64,000 bases of DNA, from NCBI RefSeq assembly GCF_027533625.1, contig NZ_JAQAGZ010000007.1:186001-250000 (forward strand), given 5' to 3'. Made by a program: the position numbers and the translations under genes. The DNA comes from Paenibacillus gyeongsangnamensis. Lineage in GTDB: Bacteria; Bacillota; Bacilli; Paenibacillales; NBRC-103111. Below the pieces are notes generated by a model. That model saw nothing but the letters and a program-made list of their open reading frames with translations. It had not been told where the DNA came from and did not search any database. Positions 25,525-34,309 of the stretch are shown in pieces. Every line of letters starts with the position of its first letter. Position 1 is the stretch's first letter.

Positions 25525-25832
25525 AGCCTTCATCCTCTCTGGTCTGTGAATAGCCGGCGTTTGAACAAGCCTGTCTGGCTGGCGACCGCAATATGTTAAC
25601 AGATTATGCGTGCGTCAAAGTGAAAATGTCTGTCCGAGCCGGGGAGGCGGAGTCGAAACTTGGTCGGAAAATTGGACAAATGTGCGCAGAAAAGTTACAC
25701 TATCGTGTAGAAACTTAACACTTGGAAAATTTGGGCTGAACGTGAATAGAAACAGCTGCTTTTGTCCTACTCTATGGATAGGGTGCTGTACGGACGAGCA
25801 GTCGATCAACATGTAAAGGTGGGCAACATCGG

Positions 25833-26174
25833 ATGAAGAAACAAATGTCGGAACAGCAAAAGGAATATAAAGACGCGAAAGAAGTCTTCGAGAAGGCGAA
25901 TAAGGAGTTCGAGCAAAAGCTTGCAGCCACCAAGCTGCTCGGTACGGTTTCCCAGGAAACGATGGAACGTCTTGTAGAGGATACGGGTCTGCATACGGCC
26001 CTCAACCGTCTGGGCGCTGCCGAGGCGGCCTTGCTCAAGTGGTCTCACGAAATGATCCAGAGCGAGCGCGATTATTTGCAAAATAAAGATACGGTCGACC
26101 GCATGTATGCGTTTATCGATTCGAACCCGCATATCAAGGCGCAGCTCATTCAAGCTGCGATGAAGATGGACTAA
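25833..26174 (+). CDS. Small helical protein of unknown function (113 aa)
   Basis: I do not recognise this family. The protein is charged and predicted helical throughout: a Lys/Glu/Gln-rich coiled-coil-like segment (residues about 5-35) and a second helical part from about 45 to 112 (ETMERLVEDTGLHTALNRLG..., ERDYLQNKDTVDRMYAFID). No signal peptide or membrane segment. Ribosome site AAGGTGGG about 12 bases before the ATG; a second ATG four codons later is possible. The gene stands alone between asnO (divergent) and a terminator. The 300 bp upstream contain only a small TACAC-tatc-GTGTA hairpin near 25695 and no convincing promoter. Confidence 0.7.
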   Translation: MKKQMSEQQKEYKDAKEVFEKANKEFEQKLAATKLLGTVSQETMERLVEDTGLHTALNRLGAAEAALLKWSHEMIQSERDYLQNKDTVDRMYAFIDSNPHIKAQLIQAAMKMD

Positions 26175-26196
26175 ACCGATAACGACGTTATCATCA

Positions 26197-26229
26197 GGCC
26201 GGAGCCGCGATCAGCGGTTCCGGTCTTTT
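26197..26229 (+). terminator. Terminator after the 113-aa gene
   Basis: GGCCGGA-CCGC pairs with GCGG-TCCGGTC; TTTTA follows and repeat C copy 2 starts at once. Confidence 0.75.
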
Positions 26230-26230
26230 A

Positions 26231-26563
26231 GTTGATGTGAAGCTATAAGTTTTCGCAACTTATAGCTTCACATCAACCTTGATAAACGCGCTGGTCCTTG
26301 TAAGACAAGGACGGCGTAGCCGTTTAGATTGACGAGAAACCCGGATATGCAGAAAATTGCAAAAGGTAGTAGGTGGGGTATCCCCTGTAGGAGCGATAGC
26401 GCCCGCCTTTGTTATCGGAAAATGACCGCTGCTTAGCGAATAAATTGAAAATTTTACGGGTAACAACAGCGGCCGGAAGGGGATACCCCTCCGGAGTACC
26501 ATGGCAGATTTCTCTATTTCATGGGTTTCTCTACAGCTTGGACGGCGTAGCCGTTTATTCTGG
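26231..26563 (+). repeat. Intergenic repeat C, copy 2, interrupted by element A copy 3
   Basis: The C unit runs from GTTGATGTGAAGC to ACGGCGTAGCCGTTTA (26326), is broken by 213 bp of element A, and ends with a duplicated GGACGGCGTAGCCGTTTA and TTCTGG at 26540-26563. The other C copies show this site once only. Confidence 0.85.
26327..26539 (-). mobile_element. Foldback repeat element A, copy 3 (inverted)
   Basis: Reverse-complement copy of the elements at 7243-7455 and 19351-19565. Perfect 18-bp direct repeats (GGACGGCGTAGCCGTTTA, at 26309-26326 and 26540-26557) flank it and hold the palindrome ACGGC-gta-GCCGT. Confidence 0.88.
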
Positions 26564-26686
26564 GCGCCTCGCAAGCCGGGAGAAGACGGTCCTCGACTTG
26601 TCCGTCAGCGCGGACGGCTCGATCTCGCAAATTCGCGGGCAGCTGCCGGAAGAAGAGTTGCCGATGCTGGCGGCCGCCCGCCGCTT

Positions 26687-26716
26687 TTGCTTTCCTCCTT
26701 CGATTTCTGGTACACT
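26687..26716 (+). promoter_or_regulatory. Probable sigma-A promoter of the 304-aa gene
   Basis: TTGCTT, an 18-bp spacer and TACACT preceded by TGG (extended -10). Confidence 0.5.
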
Positions 26717-26754
26717 GGCTTTCAATAGTAGTCGTGCAGGAAGGGCGGTGCCTC

Positions 26755-27669
26755 ATGGACCCACATCCGAATGAAAATGTCATTCTGTTCCCGAAAACCG
26801 TCGAATTTTACCAATACGAGCTGACGCGGCTTCTGGAAGCCGAACGCTATGGCGAGGCGATGGAGGCGCTGCGCTTTCTTCTCGCCTGCCATACGGACGA
26901 TGAGAGAGCGCGGGAGGAATGGCAGTCGCTGCTGGACTGGCTGCAGATGATGTTTCCGGACGTTGCGCTGGGGATTGGCAGAGCGGAGGGCGAGGAACCT
27001 ACGGAAGCCGATCTGCTCCGGGAAATTCTCGCGGAGAAGACGAGCCGGCAGGAGGATTACGCCGCCAAGCTGCTGCAGACGCTGATGGAGCAGCAGGCGA
27101 TCGACAAGCGGCTGCTGGCGCTCGATCAGCTCGCGTTTATCGACGCTCCGGGCATTGATGAAGCGCTGCTTGACTGGCTTACCGATCCGGACCGGAAGCT
27201 GCATCCGATTCTGCAGTTCAAGACGCTTCAGACGCTGAAAAAAAGAGGAGTCTCCGGTACGGTGAAGCTGCCCAGGAACGGCGAAACGTTCCTGGCCGAG
27301 ATCGAGGAGACGCCGGCCTCCTTCGACCAGTTTCCGTCCCAAATTCAGGAGATCATCACGCGGGTCCAGGAAATCAGCGAAACGCAGCATCCGGCGCTGT
27401 CTTATTTTGCCGAGGAGACCTGGAGCGAATTCCTGGCGTTCGTATACGGCACGTCGGCTTACCGCCAGATGCTCCGGCAGGATGCGGCTTATGTCGACGT
27501 ATGGGCCGCTGCCCTTCATTTGACTCTGCTCGAACGCGTATTTGACGGCGGGAACAAGGAGGAGCTGCAGGAACTTTACGGCATTACGGACGAGATGTCG
27601 TTCCAATGGGAGCAGGCTTACCGGATCATGCAGCAGTTCGCTTCCGCCGTATTTACAAAAAGGCTGTAA
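26755..27669 (+). CDS. Conserved-looking soluble protein of unknown function, helical repeats (304 aa)
   Basis: Not recognised. Begins MDPHPNENVILFPKTVEFYQYELTRLLEA after GGAAGGGCGG; an upstream in-frame GTG at 26734 has no ribosome site. Composition is acidic and rich in Leu, Glu, Gln and Ala. The first 70 residues (EAERYGEAMEALRFLLACHTDDERAREEWQSLLDWL) read like two TPR-type helical hairpins, and further helix pairs follow at about 85-150 and 240-300. No catalytic motif, signal peptide or membrane helix. It lies immediately upstream of tig but tig has its own strong promoter. A scaffold or interaction role is plausible; not shown. Confidence 0.8.
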   Translation: MDPHPNENVILFPKTVEFYQYELTRLLEAERYGEAMEALRFLLACHTDDERAREEWQSLLDWLQMMFPDVALGIGRAEGEEPTEADLLREILAEKTSRQEDYAAKLLQTLMEQQAIDKRLLALDQLAFIDAPGIDEALLDWLTDPDRKLHPILQFKTLQTLKKRGVSGTVKLPRNGETFLAEIEETPASFDQFPSQIQEIITRVQEISETQHPALSYFAEETWSEFLAFVYGTSAYRQMLRQDAAYVDVWAAALHLTLLERVFDGGNKEELQELYGITDEMSFQWEQAYRIMQQFASAVFTKRL

Positions 27670-27688
27670 CCGGAGCGGAGTTCAAGCC

Positions 27689-27717
27689 TTGAAAAGAAAC
27701 GGGTTTACGGGTATAAT
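27689..27717 (+). promoter_or_regulatory. Strong sigma-A promoter of tig
   Basis: TTGAAA, 17-bp spacer, TATAAT: a close match to the consensus. Confidence 0.85.
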
Positions 27718-27816
27718 ATAGTGGTTATATTGACGGAGCAGGACAAGCATGACTTTTAATCGCCGTCAGCGCGTGACAAAAAGTTAATGGACAATTTTTG
27801 GAGGGGAAAGCATAAA

Positions 27817-29106
27817 ATGAAAGCAAGCTGGGAAAAGATAGAAAAGAACCTTGGAGTTCTTGATATCGAAGTCGATGCGGAGCAGGTGGCCGCCGCTCTG
27901 GACAAGGCATTTAAGAAAGTCGTACAAAAAGTGAACGTTCCGGGCTTCCGCAAGGGCAAAGTGCCACGGGCGATTTTTGAATCCAAGTTCGGCGTAGAGA
28001 GCCTTTATCAAGATGCTCTCGATATTATTGTTCCGGAAGCTTATATTTCCGCCGTTCAAGAAACGGGCATCGAGCCTGTGGACCGTCCGGAAGTGGACGT
28101 AGAGCAGTTCGGCAAAGGCCAATCGCTGAAGTTCAAAGCGAAAGTGGTTGTGAAGCCGGAAGTGAAGCTCAGCGAGTACAAAGGCATCGAGCTGCAGGAA
28201 ACCGCTGCGGAAGTAACGTCTGAAGAAGTGAACGAAGAGCTGGAGAAGCTGCAGAAGCGCCATGCCGAGCTGGTACCGGTCGAGGAAGGCGCTGCAGCGA
28301 ACGGCGATCTCGTCGTTATCGACTTTGAAGGCTTCGTGGACGGCGTTCCTTTCGAAGGCGGCAAGGCGGAAAGATACTCTCTGGAGCTCGGCTCCGGCAG
28401 CTTCATCCCAGGCTTCGAGGAGCAGGTAGTAGGTTTGGAGAAGGACGGAGAGAAGGACATCACCGTTAAATTTCCGGAAGACTATCATTCCGAAGAGCTG
28501 AAAGGCAAAGAAGCCGTATTCAAAGTCAAGCTGCACGACATCAAACGCAAAAACCTGCCTGCGCTCGACGACGAGTTCGCCAAGGACATTTCCGAGTTCG
28601 AGACGCTGGACGAGTACAAGGCCGATCTCGAGAGCAAGCTGAAGGAGCGCATGCAAGCCGAGGCGGAGAACAAGAAACAAGCGGAAGTCGTTGAGAAAGT
28701 AGCGGCAGCCGCTGAAGTGGACATCCCGCAAGTGATGGTGGAAGAAGAAGCGGACCAAATGGTCAAGGAATTCGAAAACCGTCTGCGCATGCAAGGCATG
28801 AACCTGGAGATGTACTTCCAGTTCACGGGCCAAAACACGGATGCACTGAAAGAACAAATGCGCGGCGACGCCGAGAAGCGCGTTCTTAACAACCTCGTGC
28901 TGGAAGCGGTAGCCAAAGCTGAAGGCATCGAAGCTACTGAAGAAGAAATCAATGCGGAGCTGGAGAGCCTGGCGAAGATGTACAACCGCCCGGCCGACGA
29001 AGTTCGCAGCATTTTCTCCTCCAACGGGAACCTTCAAACGCTGGTAAACGACGTAGTAACGAAGAAAACCGTACAATTCCTGCTCGACAACAGCAAAACG
29101 GCCTAA
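27817..29106 (+). CDS. tig: Trigger factor, ribosome-bound chaperone and prolyl isomerase (429 aa)
   Basis: Binds the ribosome exit tunnel and helps nascent chains fold. The ribosome-docking signature VPGFRKGKVPRAIFE is at about residues 36-50, the FKBP-type PPIase domain covers about 155-245 (DLVVIDFEGFVDGVPFEGG, GSFIPGFEEQVVG), and the rest is the helical C-terminal arm domain. Length is normal. ATG 27817 was chosen because GGAGGGG lies about 10 bases upstream; an in-frame ATG at 27787 precedes that site. A terminator follows, so the next gene, clpP, is separately transcribed. Confidence 0.97.
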   Translation: MKASWEKIEKNLGVLDIEVDAEQVAAALDKAFKKVVQKVNVPGFRKGKVPRAIFESKFGVESLYQDALDIIVPEAYISAVQETGIEPVDRPEVDVEQFGKGQSLKFKAKVVVKPEVKLSEYKGIELQETAAEVTSEEVNEELEKLQKRHAELVPVEEGAAANGDLVVIDFEGFVDGVPFEGGKAERYSLELGSGSFIPGFEEQVVGLEKDGEKDITVKFPEDYHSEELKGKEAVFKVKLHDIKRKNLPALDDEFAKDISEFETLDEYKADLESKLKERMQAEAENKKQAEVVEKVAAAAEVDIPQVMVEEEADQMVKEFENRLRMQGMNLEMYFQFTGQNTDALKEQMRGDAEKRVLNNLVLEAVAKAEGIEATEEEINAELESLAKMYNRPADEVRSIFSSNGNLQTLVNDVVTKKTVQFLLDNSKTA

Positions 29107-29127
29107 GCGCCGTGTAACATAACAAAG

Positions 29128-29163
29128 CAAAGGCACGTGAATTTCATTGCGTGCCTTTGTTTT
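29128..29163 (+). terminator. Terminator after tig
   Basis: CAAAGGCACG (29128-29137) pairs perfectly with CGTGCCTTTG (29150-29159); TTTT follows. Confidence 0.9.
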
Positions 29164-29295
29164 ACCCTAAAAAAAGGGGATTCGGGAAAGAACATAAGTA
29201 CATACCTCGATTACATATTTTGAAGTACATAACGCAACATTATAAGTACATATCCGCACGATGGAACGGGATGGGCACGAGCGCCGCGCAGGCAG

Positions 29296-29325
29296 TTCGA
29301 TTTTCTCGCTTAAACGTGCTACAAT
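29296..29325 (+). promoter_or_regulatory. Probable promoter of clpP-clpX
   Basis: Extended -10 TGCTACAAT (TACAAT at 29320-29325) with a weak TTCGAT at 29296. No CtsR-type operator was recognised. Confidence 0.5.
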
Positions 29326-29377
29326 GTTTGTTGTAAGGCTGCCGCAAGGCATTAACGGAGCAAAGGGGTTGGGAACG

Positions 29378-29968
29378 ATGAGTCTGGTACCTATGGTTGT
29401 TGAACAGGAAGGCCGCGGCGAACGCTCTTACGATATTTATTCGCGCTTGCTGAAGGACCGCATTATCTTTTTGGGCAGCGCGATCGACGACGACGTCGCC
29501 AACCTGGTGATTGCCCAGCTGCTGTTTCTTGCAGCTACGGATTCGGAGAAGGACATCCATCTGTACATTAACTCGCCCGGCGGTTCGGTAACCGCGGGAA
29601 TGGGTATTTATGATACGATGCAGTTCATCAAGCCGGACGTATCGACGATTTGCGTCGGCATGGCGGCGAGCATGGGGTCCCTGCTGCTGACGGCAGGCGC
29701 ACCGGGTAAGCGCTTCGCGCTCCCGAACAGCGAAGTGATGATTCACCAGCCGCTCGGCGGCGTACGCGGTCAGGCTTCCGACATCAAGATTCACGCCGAT
29801 TGGATTATCAAGACCAAGCAGAAGCTCAATCAGATCTACGTGGATCGGACGGGACAGCCTTACGAGAAGATCGAACGCGATACGGACCGTGACAATTTCA
29901 TGAGCGCTGAGGAAGCCAAAGCCTACGGTCTCATTGATGCGGTTATCACTCGCGACGAATTGAAATAG
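29378..29968 (+). CDS. clpP: ATP-dependent Clp protease proteolytic subunit (196 aa)
   Basis: Serine protease that forms the tetradecameric barrel working with ClpX or ClpC. The catalytic triad is visible: Ser98 in MAASMGS, His123 in MIHQPLGG and Asp172 in RDTDRDNF. Pattern and length are typical. The ATG follows a GGGTTGGGAA site. clpX starts 15 bp downstream, so the two form an operon here. In B. subtilis clpP lies elsewhere, while the order tig-clpP-clpX is the one known from E. coli; Paenibacillaceae may carry a second clpP elsewhere, which cannot be judged from this window. Confidence 0.97.
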   Translation: MSLVPMVVEQEGRGERSYDIYSRLLKDRIIFLGSAIDDDVANLVIAQLLFLAATDSEKDIHLYINSPGGSVTAGMGIYDTMQFIKPDVSTICVGMAASMGSLLLTAGAPGKRFALPNSEVMIHQPLGGVRGQASDIKIHADWIIKTKQKLNQIYVDRTGQPYEKIERDTDRDNFMSAEEAKAYGLIDAVITRDELK

Positions 29969-29983
29969 AAAAGGAGTGATCCC

Positions 29984-31249
29984 ATGTTTAAATTTAACGA
30001 TGAAAAAGGTCAGCTGAAGTGTTCCTTCTGCGGCAAATCGCAGGAGCAAGTACGCAAGCTGGTCGCCGGACCTGGCGTTTATATATGCGACGAATGCATC
30101 GAGCTGTGCACGGAAATCGTTGAGGAAGAATTGGGTCACGAGGAAGAGCTTGATCTGAAGGATGTTCCGAAGCCGATGGAAATCCGGGCGATTCTGGATC
30201 AATACGTGATCGGTCAAGAGCAAGCTAAGAAGTCGCTCTCCGTGGCGGTATACAATCACTATAAACGGATCAACACGCAACAGAGCAAGCTGGAAGATGT
30301 GGAGCTTCAGAAATCCAACATTGTGCTCGTCGGTCCTACCGGCAGCGGGAAGACGCTACTCGCCCAGACGCTGGCAAAAATTCTCAACGTGCCGTTTGCC
30401 ATCGCGGACGCGACTTCCTTGACGGAAGCCGGATACGTGGGCGAGGACGTCGAGAACATCCTGCTGAAGCTGATCCAAGCGGCCGACTACGATGTGGAGA
30501 AGGCCGAGCGTGGCATTATTTATATCGACGAGATCGATAAAGTAGCCCGTAAATCCGAGAATCCTTCGATCACCCGGGACGTATCCGGCGAAGGCGTGCA
30601 GCAGGCGCTGCTCAAAATTCTCGAAGGCACGGTCGCTTCCGTACCGCCGCAAGGAGGACGCAAGCACCCGCACCAGGAATTCATCCAGATCGATACGACG
30701 AACATTTTGTTTATTTGCGGCGGCGCCTTCGACGGCCTGGAGCAAATCATCAAGCGCCGGATCGGCAAGAAAGTGATCGGCTTCGGCACGGAAGGCAACA
30801 AGGTTGACCTGAAACCGGGCGAGTATTTGTCCATGGTTCTGCCGGAGGACCTGCTGAAATTCGGTCTGATTCCGGAATTTGTAGGCCGTCTGCCGGTCAT
30901 CTCTACGCTGGAGCCGCTGGACGAAGCCGCTTTGGTCCGCATTCTGACGGAGCCGAAGAATGCGCTCGTGAAGCAGTACCAGAAAATGCTGGAGATGGAT
31001 AACGTTGCGCTCGAATTCGATGCGGAAGCGCTCGAAGAAATCGCAAGGGAAGCCATCAAACGGAATACCGGAGCCCGCGGTCTGCGTGCAATCATTGAGG
31101 GCATTATGCTCGAGGTGATGTACGAGGCGCCGTCCCGCACCGAAAATTCCAAATGCGTCGTCACCAAAGAAGCCGTTCAAGCCAAGATCGCTCCGGCGAT
31201 TGTTTCGGCGGATGCTCCTTCGGTGAAGAAGAAGGAAGAAAGCGCGTAA
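29984..31249 (+). CDS. clpX: ClpX ATPase/unfoldase subunit of ClpXP (421 aa)
   Basis: AAA+ unfoldase that recognises tagged proteins and feeds them into ClpP. An N-terminal zinc-binding domain shows Cys13, Cys16, Cys35 and Cys38 (CSFC...CDEC). Walker [15 protein letters not shown] is near residue 115, the pore loop GYVGEDVE near 150, Walker [10 protein letters not shown] near 178 and sensor/IGF loop region [11 protein letters not shown] near 265-275. Length normal. Ribosome site AAAGGAGTG. A long hairpin follows before ispG. Confidence 0.97.
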   Translation: MFKFNDEKGQLKCSFCGKSQEQVRKLVAGPGVYICDECIELCTEIVEEELGHEEELDLKDVPKPMEIRAILDQYVIGQEQAKKSLSVAVYNHYKRINTQQSKLEDVELQKSNIVLVGPTGSGKTLLAQTLAKILNVPFAIADATSLTEAGYVGEDVENILLKLIQAADYDVEKAERGIIYIDEIDKVARKSENPSITRDVSGEGVQQALLKILEGTVASVPPQGGRKHPHQEFIQIDTTNILFICGGAFDGLEQIIKRRIGKKVIGFGTEGNKVDLKPGEYLSMVLPEDLLKFGLIPEFVGRLPVISTLEPLDEAALVRILTEPKNALVKQYQKMLEMDNVALEFDAEALEEIAREAIKRNTGARGLRAIIEGIMLEVMYEAPSRTENSKCVVTKEAVQAKIAPAIVSADAPSVKKKEESA

Positions 31250-31275
31250 GCGCAGCACCTATACTAAACCGGACA

Positions 31276-31340
31276 CCTCCAATCCGATGATCCGCTCGAA
31301 TCCTTCCAGAGGATTCGGGTGGCGGCCATCGGAGCGGAGG
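31276..31340 (+). other. Long imperfect hairpin between clpX and ispG
   Basis: CCTCC...GGAGG at the base, then TCCGATG/CATCGGA, CCGC/GCGG and CGAATCC/GGATTCG towards the loop, covering 65 bp and ending 31 bp before the ispG start. No T-run follows. It may act as a terminator, an RNA processing site or a leader element. Confidence 0.6.
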
Positions 31341-31371
31341 ATGTTTGGTATCATGGGAGAGTAAATCTATC

Positions 31372-32481
31372 ATGTATCATAGAACGGAAACCAGACCGGT
31401 CCGGGTGGGGAACCTGACGATTGGCGGCAGCAATGAAGTCATTATCCAGAGCATGTGCACCACGAAGACGGCGGACGTGAAAGCGACGGTTGCCGAGATT
31501 CACCGGCTGGAGGAAGCCGGCTGCCAGATCGTCCGGGTGACCGTGAACAACAAGGAAGCGGCGGAAGCGATCAAGGAAATCAAGAAGCAAATTTCGATTC
31601 CGCTTGTCGCCGACATTCATTTCGATTACCGGCTCGCGCTGATGGCGATCGAGAACGGCATTGACAAGGTCCGGATCAATCCGGGCAATATCGGCCGCCG
31701 CGAGAAGGTCGAAGCGGTGGTGAAAGCTTGCAAAGAGCGGGGCATTCCGATCCGGATCGGCGTAAATGCCGGCTCCCTGGAGAACCATCTGCTGGAGAAG
31801 TACGGCTATCCGACGCCGGAAGCGATGGTGGAGAGCGCGTTGTTCCATATCGGCATTCTGGAGGAGCTCGATTTCCACGATATTATCGTATCGCTGAAAG
31901 CGTCCGACGTACCGATGGCGATCGCGGCCTATACGCAGGCCGCATCCGCTTTTAACTATCCGCTGCACCTCGGCATTACCGAGGCCGGCACACTCTTCTC
32001 CGGTACGGTCAAGAGTGCGGCGGGACTCGGCACCCTGCTCAGCAAGGGGCTCGGCTCCACGATCCGCATCTCGCTCAGCGCCGATCCGGTCGAGGAAGTC
32101 AAAGTATGCCGCGAGTTGCTGAAGTCGTTCGGGCTCATTACGAACGCCGCCACCCTCGTATCGTGCCCGACATGCGGCCGGCTCGACATCGATTTGTTCT
32201 CCATCGCCAATGAGGTGGAGGAGTACATCGCGAAGATCAAGGTGCCGATCAAAGTATCGGTGCTCGGCTGCGCGGTGAACGGTCCTGGGGAAGCACGGGA
32301 AGCCGATATCGGCATCGCGGGAGCACGGGGCGAAGGCATGCTGTTCCGGTACGGCGAGATGATCCGCAAAGTGCCGGAGGCCGAGCTGCTCAGCGAGCTG
32401 AAGAAAGAAATCGATACGATCGTCGCCCATTACGAGCAAACCGGCGAAATTCCGGGGCGCAAGCATCACGCGAAGGCGTAG
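31372..32481 (+). CDS. ispG: 4-hydroxy-3-methylbut-2-enyl-diphosphate synthase, IspG/GcpE (369 aa)
   Basis: Iron-sulfur enzyme of the non-mevalonate (MEP) isoprenoid pathway. It reduces methylerythritol cyclodiphosphate to HMBPP. Seen: the N-terminal TIM-barrel part with [21 protein letters not shown] near residue 103 and GVNAGSLE; and the [4Fe-4S] domain with SCPTCGR (Cys pair near 265-268) and [11 protein letters not shown] (third Cys near 300). Length is that of bacterial two-domain GcpE. The chosen ATG follows GGGAGAG; an upstream in-frame start has no ribosome site. A clear terminator follows the gene. Confidence 0.96.
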   Translation: MYHRTETRPVRVGNLTIGGSNEVIIQSMCTTKTADVKATVAEIHRLEEAGCQIVRVTVNNKEAAEAIKEIKKQISIPLVADIHFDYRLALMAIENGIDKVRINPGNIGRREKVEAVVKACKERGIPIRIGVNAGSLENHLLEKYGYPTPEAMVESALFHIGILEELDFHDIIVSLKASDVPMAIAAYTQAASAFNYPLHLGITEAGTLFSGTVKSAAGLGTLLSKGLGSTIRISLSADPVEEVKVCRELLKSFGLITNAATLVSCPTCGRLDIDLFSIANEVEEYIAKIKVPIKVSVLGCAVNGPGEAREADIGIAGARGEGMLFRYGEMIRKVPEAELLSELKKEIDTIVAHYEQTGEIPGRKHHAKA

Positions 32482-32490
32482 CCGATAAGA

Positions 32491-32518
32491 GCCACGGACA
32501 TTTTGTCCGTGACTTTTT
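32491..32518 (+). terminator. Terminator after ispG
   Basis: CACGGAC pairs with GTCCGTG across a short T-rich loop; TTTTT follows. Confidence 0.88.
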
Positions 32519-32581
32519 GCATAAGAAGCCCCTTTTTGGCAAATAAGTATTTAGATACCTTATCGAAAAGGGGAATGCACA

Positions 32582-33352
32582 GTGAAGTCAAACAGATGGA
32601 GAAGCGTGCGCAGCTTGCTGTTGTCCGTTGTTCTGCTAACGGCCATACCGGTGAGCGTCTGGGCCGAAGAGCCGGCGGCATCCAACAAGATTGCCATCGT
32701 CATTGACGATTTCGGCAACGGTTTGTCAGGGACCGAGGAGATGATGGAGCTTGGCGTTCCTTTTACGGCTGCCGTCATGCCTTTCCTGTCGACAAGCAAG
32801 CGGGATGCGGAATGGGCTCATAAGCTGGGCAATGATGTATTGGTTCACCTGCCGATGGAGCCGAACAAGGGCAAGCCGGAATGGCTCGGACCGGGAGCGA
32901 TCTTCACGAAGCTGTCGGATGAAGAGGTGCGCAAGCGGGTGGAGGCGGCCATCGACAATGTGCCTTATGCCGTCGGGATCAACAATCATATGGGCTCCAG
33001 GGCGACGTCGGATGAACGCGTGATGCGTATTATACTGACCGTCTGCAAGGAAAGAAATCTGTTGTTTCTGGACAGCCGGACGACTCATAAAAGTGTCATC
33101 GGACAGCTGGCGAAGGAGCTTGGCGTCCGAACCGTGTCGAATAACATCTTCATGGACGATGTCTATACCCGCGGGCATATCGCTAAGCAAGCCCTGAAGG
33201 TGCAAAAGCTTGTGAAAGATAACGCCGAGACGGTCGTCATCGGCCATGTCGGCGCGCCGGGGAAAATCACCTCCGAGGTGCTGAAGCAATCCGTTCCGGT
33301 CATTCGGCAGCTGGGCGGACAATTCGTGAAAATATCGGAGTTGGCCAAATAA
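32582..33352 (+). CDS. Divergent polysaccharide deacetylase (YibQ-type), secreted (256 aa)
   Basis: GTG start after AAAAGGGGAA. A signal peptide (about residues 1-28, ending SVWAEE) indicates export. The mature part begins KIAIVIDDFGNG, the DD motif of the divergent polysaccharide deacetylase (DUF610/YibQ) family, followed by AVMPF, HLPMEPNK (conserved His), NNHMGSRAT and FLDSRTT. This set of Asp and His residues matches a metal-dependent deacetylase-like centre on a NodB-type barrel. Function in the family is poorly known; a cell-wall role is assumed. A terminator follows, then an amidase gene on the other strand. Confidence 0.88.
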   Translation: MKSNRWRSVRSLLLSVVLLTAIPVSVWAEEPAASNKIAIVIDDFGNGLSGTEEMMELGVPFTAAVMPFLSTSKRDAEWAHKLGNDVLVHLPMEPNKGKPEWLGPGAIFTKLSDEEVRKRVEAAIDNVPYAVGINNHMGSRATSDERVMRIILTVCKERNLLFLDSRTTHKSVIGQLAKELGVRTVSNNIFMDDVYTRGHIAKQALKVQKLVKDNAETVVIGHVGAPGKITSEVLKQSVPVIRQLGGQFVKISELAK

Positions 33353-33384
33353 GAGACTGCGAAATACTTTCTTGAACGCTAAAG

Positions 33385-33423
33385 AAAGCCGCGATTTCCT
33401 TCAACGGATGGCGGCTTTTTTTC
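33385..33423 (+). terminator. Terminator after the deacetylase gene
   Basis: AAAGCCGC pairs with GCGGCTTT, with a T-run after it. Confidence 0.8.
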
Positions 33424-33446
33424 GCGTATAGGATCGTTCGTGTAAG

Positions 33447-34169
33447 CTACTGCAGATTTAAAAAAGCCTCGACGCCCGTTCCGATATGCTTCGCGATGAG
33501 ATGCTGACCCTTGTCCTGCGTCAGCATCTCCCGGTCCTGCGGATTGGTTAGGTAGCCCATCTCCACAATGACGGTCGGCACTTTCGTATGGCGCAGCACA
33601 TAATAGGTTTTGCCGTATCTGGGCTTCTCGGTCACGCCATAGAGCGGGTTCATCGCTTGCTGGAGAAAGGTGGCCAGCTGCTTGCTTTTTTCATTCTTCT
33701 GATAGAGCATGAGCGGTCCCCTCGTGCCGGAACTGCGGGAGGAGTTGACATGCAGGCTCAGCATCATGCGCGGCTTCACTTCATTCGCCAGGTGGCTGCG
33801 CTGCGCCAGGTCCTTCTTATGCCTTGAGCGGATCCGCAGCCATTCGTTCTCGCTGCTGAGCGCATAATCGTCCATCCGGTTGAGCATCACATTGAAGCCT
33901 TTGCGCTTTAGCTCGTCATACGTTTTTTTTGCGATGGCCAGGTTAATATTCTTCTCTTCGATCGTGCCGTGGACCGTCCCGCTGTCGATGCCGCCGTGTC
34001 CGACATCGATCAGTACGTCGACACCGTAGATGGCCGGATGGTGACTGCTTGGCTGCGGCAGGAAGAAAAGCTCCTCCGGCAGTACCGGACCGGCTGCAAA
34101 AGTACGGGACACGCAGCCGAGCAGCAGTCCGAGGGTGCATATCCAGGTAAACCAGCAACGAAGTTTCAT
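33447..34169 (-). CDS. N-acetylmuramoyl-L-alanine amidase, Amidase_3 type, secreted (240 aa)
   Basis: Zinc-dependent peptidoglycan amidase. A signal peptide (about residues 1-27, ending TFAAG) precedes an Amidase_3 domain with all expected zinc-site residues: IDVGHGGIDSG (His), GTIEEKNINL (Glu), MLSLHVNSS (His) and VIVEMGYLTNPQD with the catalytic Glu. Length and lack of repeats resemble CwlD, the amidase that makes the muramic lactam of spore cortex, but that assignment is uncertain. The ATG at 34169 is used because GAAGGAGGCG lies just upstream. The gene is antiparallel to lonB and to the deacetylase. Confidence 0.88.
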   Translation of the reverse strand: MKLRCWFTWICTLGLLLGCVSRTFAAGPVLPEELFFLPQPSSHHPAIYGVDVLIDVGHGGIDSGTVHGTIEEKNINLAIAKKTYDELKRKGFNVMLNRMDDYALSSENEWLRIRSRHKKDLAQRSHLANEVKPRMMLSLHVNSSRSSGTRGPLMLYQKNEKSKQLATFLQQAMNPLYGVTEKPRYGKTYYVLRHTKVPTVIVEMGYLTNPQDREMLTQDKGQHLIAKHIGTGVEAFLNLQ

Positions 34170-34309
34170 CCGATTCGCCTCCTTCACGGGTACCTGCCTT
34201 CGCTTGTTATAGCATCCCCCAAAAAGTTTCTTTCCTTGCCGGGATTAATGCTTCCTCGCTAGGGCAATACTACCAATTATATCGAGTGCCGGGAGGTTAG
34301 TGAGATTCA

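Noticed and set aside
25610..25816. A 68-codon frame before the 113-aa gene
   Set aside because: It has no ribosome site and no recognisable features; the region more likely holds the promoter and leader of the downstream gene.
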